Source of the DNA: Nitrososphaera sp. UBA217
GTDB taxonomy: Archaea > Thermoproteota > Nitrososphaeria > Nitrososphaerales > Nitrososphaeraceae
Direction of reading: 5' to 3'
Length of the DNA stretch: 10,158 nucleotides
Assembly (NCBI GenBank): GCA_002501845.1
Contig: DAOL01000075.1
Span: 1-10,158 of the forward strand
A model generated the notes under the pieces. It saw nothing but the letters and a program-made list of their open reading frames with translations, had not been told where the DNA came from and searched no databases. Positions 5,663-10,158 of this stretch are shown piece by piece (within the stretch, counting starts at the first letter, position 1; each line of letters opens with the position of its first letter). The position numbers and the translations under genes are program-made.

Positions 5663-6865
5663 TCATCCCTTTAGAAGCTCCCTTGCTTCAGTGATGGCTT
5701 TGTATGCTGCTGAGAGGCCTTCTCGTGCCGATTCGAGATCCTGAGCGTTTATGCTTGCCTTAGCATTTGCAAGGAGCGAGATTGCGTTATGTACCTTTGC
5801 CTCCGCCTCTGTGTCAGATCCAGTTTCGTTGAGCAATTTGAGCGCCACCCTTTCAAACCTATCGGCAGTGTCGGTCAGCTTTCTTTTCAACTCTTCATCT
5901 ACGCCGCTGGTAGTGTTTGTGTTGGAAGAAAGCTTTTCCCCCACTCCCTTGTCAAAGAGGCCTGTCCTGATTTCTTCGAGGAGGGCATTTACGCGTTCCA
6001 GATTCCTCCCTGCGCCCTCAAAGTTGTCATCGTCTATCATCCGTTTTGCATTCGCCAGGAGCAACCCGGCGTCTTCAATTCCGCTTTTCTCCACCTTGTT
6101 CTTTTCGGCTACCTGTTCAAGCCTGAAGTAGTATTCCTTCAGGCTGTCATACTTTCCAGCAATGTCGGATTTGTCGCTGCTTGAGGCCTGCTGCCCAGCG
6201 GACTGTTGAAACCCTGCCACGTTCTCGTCTGATAGAGCGTCGAGGACTTCTCGAAAGTCCCTGAAGGCGAATATCATGTGCTTCTTTGCCTCGGTAGAGT
6301 CTCCAAACTCTATTGCTTGAAGAGCAAGTGAGGCCTCCGAGACTCCTTCACCATATTTTTTGGCAGCCATTTCAGGCAGGAAGTAACCGTTTCCAAGCAG
6401 CTCTTTCACCCGAGCATTGACCGTGTCCTGTGCCCGAAGAACAGTATTCTTTAGCATCCGAAGCTCCATCCCGCGTCCCGCGCTTACATGGCTGCTGCTA
6501 GAAATTGTAAAAGTAGAAGTCGCCTCTTCGGCAGAATAATAAGCCGACACTGTGAATCCACCATTGCCGCATTCGTCAAGCCTGACTGGTCTTGAGACAA
6601 AAGAATTGTCTGCTGCGGACAGAATATTCTGAACAGCACATTCCCCCCTAGGTCCAGTCACCTTGATGAGGACGGCATAACCGGCCGGAGCATCGGCGGG
6701 TATGGCGCCAACAACTATTGCCTTTTCGTCATTGGTGTAGATGTCCTTGTTAGTGGTTACAGTGAGAGATTCTGCGTATGCCGACATCGGTATAAACAGA
6801 ATTAGTACCGTTAGTAATGACATTAACGTTTTTTTATTTTCTAATGAACCGGCGGCTGTACCCAA
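5663..6865 (-). CDS. Secreted protein: N-terminal beta domain plus three helical repeats
   Basis: The 400-residue product is not a family I can name. A signal peptide spans about 1-31 (KK at 11-12, hydrophobic LMSLLTVLILFIPMSAYA, then ESL). Residues 32-122 form a beta domain of a type common at the start of thaumarchaeal exported proteins (LTVTTNKDIYTNDEKAIVVG), with C76 and C99 likely disulfide-bonded. Residues 129-400 are almost wholly helical and contain three related repeats of about 65-75 residues (near 147-212, 234-303, 323-398). The clearest signature is LLANAK followed by a helix turn and a second helix ending in a leucine-rich L-x-E-x-R/L segment. There is no C-terminal membrane helix, so it is probably released or held by protein contact. 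The TTG at 6865 supplies the basic N-region; the internal ATG at 6823 would leave the signal peptide without it. An inverted repeat shared with the winged-helix gene lies upstream. Confidence 0.75.
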   Translation of the reverse strand: MGTAAGSLENKKTLMSLLTVLILFIPMSAYAESLTVTTNKDIYTNDEKAIVVGAIPADAPAGYAVLIKVTGPRGECAVQNILSAADNSFVSRPVRLDECGNGGFTVSAYYSAEEATSTFTISSSSHVSAGRGMELRMLKNTVLRAQDTVNARVKELLGNGYFLPEMAAKKYGEGVSEASLALQAIEFGDSTEAKKHMIFAFRDFREVLDALSDENVAGFQQSAGQQASSSDKSDIAGKYDSLKEYYFRLEQVAEKNKVEKSGIEDAGLLLANAKRMIDDDNFEGAGRNLERVNALLEEIRTGLFDKGVGEKLSSNTNTTSGVDEELKRKLTDTADRFERVALKLLNETGSDTEAEAKVHNAISLLANAKASINAQDLESAREGLSAAYKAITEARELLKG

Positions 6866-6897
6866 CCCATTACTACCATCAACAACATTCGGAAGCC

Positions 6898-6905
6898 ATT
6901 ATATC
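6898..6905 (-). promoter_or_regulatory. TATA box for the secreted helical-repeat gene
   Basis: The minus strand reads GATATAAT. Its centre lies about 36 bp before the TTG at 6865, giving a predicted transcription start near 6876 and a leader of about 10 nt or less. Confidence 0.5.
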
Positions 6906-6915
6906 AGGAATACTT

Positions 6916-6929
6916 GGAACGCTCGTTCC
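6916..6929. promoter_or_regulatory. Inverted repeat GGAACG-N2-CGTTCC, candidate operator
   Basis: GGAACGCTCGTTCC has perfect 6-bp arms separated by two bases. It lies about 10 bp upstream of the TATA box of the secreted helical-repeat gene. The arms and spacing match the palindrome at 5462-5477. It lies about 237 bp before the divergent 7166 gene, too far to be an obvious core element for that promoter. Confidence 0.5.
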
Positions 6930-7133
6930 TCCTTCTTGGACAGATAATCGTTGATATACGGCGGGCGTTGCTGCATGCTGGCTTGAAAGGAATGCTGTGC
7001 ACAACTTTCAGTATGCAATGCGATGAGATTTAAGCTCGGCATGAGGTAAAATGGGAGATAGCTCTTGCCGAATAGATTGTAAAAAGTGAAGGTAGAGGAC
7101 GAGAGTAGTGGTCGAACGGCGTCGGGGCCGAGT
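6930..7133. other. Remainder of the divergent intergenic region
   Basis: No gene is visible between the two divergent promoters. The stretch contains a near-palindrome around TGTGCACA (6996-7003), which extends to 12 nt with one mismatch. A loosely flanking TGAAAG (6984-6989) and CTTTCA (7005-7010) is not centred on it. No tRNA-like fold was recognised. Confidence 0.35.
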
Positions 7134-7135
7134 CA

Positions 7136-7143
7136 TATATATT
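7136..7143 (+). promoter_or_regulatory. TATA box for the anchored extracellular protein gene
   Basis: The TATATATT tract is centred about 27 bp before the ATG at 7166, supporting leaderless transcription and this start. Confidence 0.6.
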
Positions 7144-7165
7144 AGTAAAGTGAATTAATTTCGCC

Positions 7166-7855
7166 ATGCGCCTGTTGCTTCTTCTGATCTCTGCCTCGAT
7201 CTTATTCATTCCTGCCGTCGCACTGGCTCAGGAGCAGGACTATCAAGTGGTCAAGTCTGACAAGAGCGAGAGCTTTGTATTCCCTTATGCAGCGTCAAAT
7301 CAGGATAAAGATAGCCCCCTAGTCTACACTTTTGAAACACCCAAGCAGCCAAGCTGGATACTGTCGATACAGAACAACCTGTCGTACGTTCCGAGCGGCG
7401 ACTCCAAGACCATCATCAGGATAAACGAGCCGGCACCAAGCGAAAAGTACATTGAAATCGCGATGTTTGGAGGCGAATCACGGACATACTGGGTCGCCGT
7501 CAACACGCCCGAAGATGGATATGCGCAGATTTACGTCATGAAGGAAGGTGGTTGGTCAACAGAAAACCCGATTTCTGTGAGCCATGAAGCAACACAGGGT
7601 CTCACGGTCACCGACGGCAAAAGGATTGTTGTTGACAGGTTGGACCTCGGAGGATTTGCCGTGGGCTCGATCTCGGTGTACGGCAACGACGATGAAAGGA
7701 TGACGGCCAACGCCAATGCCGGCGACATCTCGTTTGAAATACTGTTTGGGAGCTTTGCGCAGTCGCCGCTTTATCTTGTGCCTGCTGGTGTGATGGCAGG
7801 AGTTGGGGGCCTAGTCATAGGCCTCCTGATGTTCAAGAAGAGGAAGCCTGCCTAG
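7166..7855 (+). CDS. Small membrane-anchored extracellular protein of unknown function
   Basis: The 229-residue product starts with a signal peptide (MRLLLLLISASILFIPAVAL, cleaved about A21 before QEQDY). It ends with a hydrophobic helix at about 203-223 followed by FKKRKPA, a stop-transfer and positive-inside end. The 180 residues between are predicted outside the cell. They look beta-rich, contain no cysteine, and include segments such as PSWILSIQNNLSYVPSG, RTYWVAVNTPEDGYAQIYVM and RIVVDRLDLGGFAVGSISVY. The overall plan (signal, beta domain, one C-terminal helix, basic tail) resembles a single-domain surface protein or an S-layer-associated subunit. I recognise no family. It diverges from the secreted helical-repeat gene. 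Its end overlaps the end of the endonuclease III gene by 23 bp on the other strand. Confidence 0.75.
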   Translation: MRLLLLLISASILFIPAVALAQEQDYQVVKSDKSESFVFPYAASNQDKDSPLVYTFETPKQPSWILSIQNNLSYVPSGDSKTIIRINEPAPSEKYIEIAMFGGESRTYWVAVNTPEDGYAQIYVMKEGGWSTENPISVSHEATQGLTVTDGKRIVVDRLDLGGFAVGSISVYGNDDERMTANANAGDISFEILFGSFAQSPLYLVPAGVMAGVGGLVIGLLMFKKRKPA

Positions 7856-8489
7856 AATAATACCTGCACATCCTTTTCAAGGGACATGCCTTGCAGTTTG
7901 GTCTGACTGACAGACAGATATTCTGGCCGTACATGACGAACGTGTTGTTCACTTTTGTCCACAACCTCCTGTCGACAAGCTTGCTCAGCTCCAGCTCTGT
8001 CTGCTCTGGCATTTTCGTGCTGACAAGCCCGAGCCTGTTAGATATTCGGTGCACGTGCACGTCGACAGGTATCGCTGGTTTGTCAAACGCGTAGACAAGT
8101 ACGCAGTTGGCTGTCTTCCTGCCTACGCCGGGTAGCTCCAGCAAGCTGCCGATATCAGAAGGCACCTTCCCACTATATTTGGCTACCAGTATTTGCGAGA
8201 CCTGCTTGATTCGCTCGGCCTTGACATTGTAAAAGCCTATGCTATGGATTATCTTTTTTATCTCTTGAACGTCTCCCGAAGCAAGATCCTGAGGCGTCTT
8301 GAATCTTGCAAACAGCTTGTTCACTACCTTAGTGGTGTTCTCATCCCTTGTCCGCGCAGACAAGATTGTGCCTATTAGGATTTTGAACGGGTCGCCTTTT
8401 TCTTCCATCTGGAGTCCACGGAGCGCGGTGAGACGGGGTGTTTTTTCCCGGTTGAGCGCCTTTTCCATCTTTTTTATTATAACGCCCAT
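7833..8489 (-). CDS. nth: Endonuclease III (DNA glycosylase/AP lyase)
   Basis: This enzyme removes oxidised pyrimidines and cuts the abasic strand in base-excision repair. From the ATG at 8489 it has 218 residues, close to the 211 of E. coli Nth. The helix-hairpin-helix motif LPGVGRKTANCVL is at about 119-131, with catalytic lysine K125 and catalytic aspartate D143 in IPVDVHVHR. They are spaced 18 residues apart, as in E. coli (K120, D138). The [4Fe-4S] loop C192-x6-C199-x2-C202-x5-C208 is intact. The lesion-pocket segment reads TILSARTRDENT, the archaeal form rather than the enterobacterial SAQATD. An upstream TTG at 8510 would add seven residues, but it lies only about 21 bp from the TATA centre at 8531; the ATG leaves a short leader. 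The C-terminus (SRQASSS) is encoded within the overlap with the convergent gene. Confidence 0.95.
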   Translation of the reverse strand: MGVIIKKMEKALNREKTPRLTALRGLQMEEKGDPFKILIGTILSARTRDENTTKVVNKLFARFKTPQDLASGDVQEIKKIIHSIGFYNVKAERIKQVSQILVAKYSGKVPSDIGSLLELPGVGRKTANCVLVYAFDKPAIPVDVHVHRISNRLGLVSTKMPEQTELELSKLVDRRLWTKVNNTFVMYGQNICLSVRPNCKACPLKRMCRYYSRQASSS

Positions 8490-8526
8490 CGAACGCTTGA
8501 TCAACTGCAAGACACTGCATTCAGAG

Positions 8527-8536
8527 CATATAATTG
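8527..8536. promoter_or_regulatory. Nearly symmetric TATA element between nth and the dehydratase operon
   Basis: CATATAATTG reads CAATTATATG on the other strand, so it looks like a TATA box both ways. It is about 37 bp from the nth ATG (8568 is at a similar distance on the other side), so both genes would have leaders of about 10-16 nt. The two start codons are only 78 bp apart, which leaves little room for a second separate core promoter, although a weak TTATACT at 8548-8554 could serve the plus strand. Confidence 0.45.
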
Positions 8537-8567
8537 CGTAATGGTTCTTATACTCTCCACGGAAATT

Positions 8568-9725
8568 ATGTCTGGATTGGAACTTTCAAGAGACGAGGAA
8601 GAGGCGCTTGCCGGCAAGCTCGGCAAGGCGCTAGCTTCTGCGTACAAGATTCTTGTCGCGATAGGTGAATCAACGGGCGCAAAAAAACTCATCCCCATAA
8701 AGTGGGCCCATCTTTCTGGCGTCAACTACAACACCATCGGCGATCCTGGGATGGATTTCCTCGACAAGTTCAGCCGCACAACCAAGGTCGTTGTAAAGTC
8801 GACTTTAAATCCGATGGGCTACGACAGGAACAAGCCTGAAGACATCCCCTCTAGCTTTCAGGAAAAACAAGGAAGCATCATTGAATCGTATGAAAGGATG
8901 GGTGTCAACCCATCATTTACATGCACGCCGTACGAGATTTTCGACATCCCTGACAAAGGCACGGCTATCAGCTTTGCAGAAAGTAACGCGGCAGTGTTTT
9001 CAAATTCTATTTTGGACTTGAGGACAAACAAGGAAAGCGCTCTCTCGGCGCTAGCTGGATCTGTCACGGGCAAGGCGCCGCTATCAGAATTGAGGCTTGA
9101 GGAAGCAAGGAGCCCAAAGGTAGGTATTGAAGCTAATTTCAAATTCGGAAGTGAGCTTGATTACGGGCTCATGGGCTACTTTGCCGGCAAAGTCATCAAG
9201 GACAGCTCGGTTGCTTTCAGCGGCATATCTAAGCCTTCGATGATTGAGGCAAAGATGCTATCCGCAGCAATTGGAACATCGGGTTCTTGCGGCATGTTCA
9301 CCCTGGGCACGGCCAAGGAGAAAATTTCGTTTGACAGAAAGGAGGCGAAAGCCGTGATGGACGAGCTGAACACCGCAGAAGATGGCGACATCATTACGCT
9401 TGGAAGTCCCCAGCTTGGCATGAACGAGCTTGATTACCTTGACAAGCTTGTCGAAGGCAAAAAATTTAACAAGCGCTGCATAATATTCTGCTCAAGGGCC
9501 ATACATAATCAGGCCGCTAGGGTGGGCCTGACAGGCAAGCTCCAAAGGTCGGGCGCGGAATTCATGTGTGATTCATGCACATGCCTTACTCCCTATGTTA
9601 CAAAAGAAAAATATGATTCTATAGTGTCAAACAGCGTCAAGGGTGCTTATTACCTCAATAATTCCAACGAAGTTAGCGTCGCCCTCAAAGACATCAAGAC
9701 TATAGTAAAGGACTACACTGAATGA
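8568..9725 (+). CDS. Phosphomevalonate dehydratase large subunit (aconitase X)
   Basis: This is the catalytic subunit of the archaeal mevalonate-5-phosphate dehydratase, which makes trans-anhydromevalonate phosphate on the modified route to isopentenyl phosphate for archaeal membrane lipids. The 385-residue length fits the family. Recognisable AcnX segments are LSRDEEEALAGKLGKALASA, IPIKWAHLSGVNYNTIGDPG (about 42-61), FTCTPYEI (C119) and a C-terminal FMCDSCTCLTPYV (C334, C337, C339). At LGSPQLG (about 278-284) I expect a GCPH-like motif with an iron-sulfur cysteine, but S280 is present. The ATG at 8568 was chosen because the nine codons upstream (from 8541) lie too close to the TATA box and MSGLELSRDEEE matches the usual family start. 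The gene overlaps the small-subunit gene by ATGA, so translation is probably coupled. Confidence 0.9.
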   Translation: MSGLELSRDEEEALAGKLGKALASAYKILVAIGESTGAKKLIPIKWAHLSGVNYNTIGDPGMDFLDKFSRTTKVVVKSTLNPMGYDRNKPEDIPSSFQEKQGSIIESYERMGVNPSFTCTPYEIFDIPDKGTAISFAESNAAVFSNSILDLRTNKESALSALAGSVTGKAPLSELRLEEARSPKVGIEANFKFGSELDYGLMGYFAGKVIKDSSVAFSGISKPSMIEAKMLSAAIGTSGSCGMFTLGTAKEKISFDRKEAKAVMDELNTAEDGDIITLGSPQLGMNELDYLDKLVEGKKFNKRCIIFCSRAIHNQAARVGLTGKLQRSGAEFMCDSCTCLTPYVTKEKYDSIVSNSVKGAYYLNNSNEVSVALKDIKTIVKDYTE

Positions 9726-10120
9726 TAATCAACAACTGCAAAAAAATTGTTGGCGGGTCAGGAGAAGGTCCAGCTCTTGTTACGGCGCAGCCAATCAACT
9801 TTCTTTCAATGGTCGATGCCAAGACTGGCAAAATAACCGACCCAATGCACGAGCTTTACAAAAAATCGCTCAAGGGAGTAGTGCTCGTGTTTCCTTACGC
9901 AATAGGAAGCAGTGTTGGTGCTTACTCAATATATTCAACAAGAGAATATGGGGTTGCTCCAAGCGCGGTCGTGTGCTACAAGACAGACATTACCACCGCA
10001 TCTGGCTGCGCGATAGCCGATATCCCGGTCGTTGACTTGCCAAAGGGCGCGCCTCCGATAAAGCAGGGCTCGATTGCAAAGGTCGAGGCGGACGCCGGCA
10101 GGATCACAGTAAAGGTTTAA
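9722..10120 (+). CDS. Phosphomevalonate dehydratase small subunit (aconitase X swivel domain)
   Basis: The 132-residue product is the swivelling small subunit (DUF126 type) that closes over the active site of the large subunit. Family features are the opening KKIVGGSGEGPALVTAQPIN with FLSMVDAKTGKITDP (about 27-41), the glycine/serine loop FPYAIGSSVGAYSIY (about 57-71), and the later APSAVV and ASGCAIADIPVVD segments. S63 or S64 in that loop corresponds to the conserved serine that contacts the substrate in aconitase-type swivel domains. The ATG overlaps the TGA of the large subunit as ATGA, fixing the start and showing a two-gene operon. In bacteria and some eukaryotes the two parts are fused; here they are separate, as in other archaea. 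Confidence 0.9.
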   Translation: MIINNCKKIVGGSGEGPALVTAQPINFLSMVDAKTGKITDPMHELYKKSLKGVVLVFPYAIGSSVGAYSIYSTREYGVAPSAVVCYKTDITTASGCAIADIPVVDLPKGAPPIKQGSIAKVEADAGRITVKV

Positions 10121-10128
10121 TTTCGAAA

Positions 10129-10136
10129 AATATAAC
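10129..10136 (+). promoter_or_regulatory. TATA box for a gene starting at the window edge
   Basis: AATATAAC follows a CGAAAA stretch resembling a BRE, 9 bp after the small-subunit stop. An ATG at 10154-10156 lies about 22 bp downstream of its centre, a spacing that fits a leaderless plus-strand gene. Only two further bases are visible, so the product cannot be named. Confidence 0.45.
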
Positions 10137-10158
10137 ATCATTGTATTCGGTGCATGGC

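Noticed and set aside
5751..6184. Two plus-strand frames of 126 and 131 codons
   Set aside because: Antisense to the helical part of the secreted protein, where regular codon patterns give long antisense frames; no start signals or domains.
1..10158. CRISPR array, insertion sequence, integrase or attachment site
   Set aside because: No regularly spaced repeats, no transposase or recombinase motifs, and no terminal inverted repeats with target duplications were seen.

Overview
The window looks like chromosome of an ammonia-oxidising thaumarchaeon (Nitrososphaeria), most likely a Nitrososphaera-type soil lineage because base composition is moderate rather than strongly AT-rich. Four things support an archaeal source. 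The two subunits of an aconitase-X type phosphomevalonate dehydratase are present. TATA boxes sit 22-28 bp upstream of likely start codons, implying leaderless mRNAs. TTG/GTG starts are frequent. There is also a small winged-helix regulator of the ArnR1-like type and several secreted proteins with C-terminal membrane anchors. The lineage is inferred from family knowledge; no search was run.

Layout. 1-149 is the C-terminal end of a TolB-like beta-propeller protein. 150-497 has no convincing gene, except that the reading frame of the next gene is open back to 363. About 498-869 encodes a stand-alone response-regulator receiver whose true start codon is unclear. 887-1383 (minus) holds two overlapping out-of-phase reading frames that may be one broken gene. 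1674-1877 encodes a small ribbon-helix-helix-like protein. 1924-4938 (minus) is a 1004-residue surface protein with repeated beta-sandwich modules, a dockerin/EF-hand-like calcium loop and a C-terminal anchor. 5106-5408 (minus) is a winged-helix regulator. 5663-6865 (minus) is a secreted protein with one beta domain and three helical repeats. 7166-7855 is a small anchored extracellular protein. 7833-8489 (minus) is endonuclease III (nth). 8568-10120 is the two-gene phosphomevalonate dehydratase operon. A promoter and a possible start codon for another gene lie at the right edge.

How the genes relate. The middle of the window (1.9-7.9 kb) is an envelope region: three exported proteins around one small DNA-binding protein. 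The most interesting regulatory signal is an inverted repeat, GGAACG-N2-CGTTCC. It occurs upstream of the TATA box of the winged-helix gene and again upstream of the TATA box of the secreted helical-repeat gene, suggesting a shared regulator, possibly the winged-helix protein itself. The right end is housekeeping: base-excision repair (nth) diverges from the archaeal mevalonate pathway operon across a single nearly symmetric TATA element. The large dehydratase subunit appears to carry serine at a position where I expect an iron-sulfur cysteine in this family.
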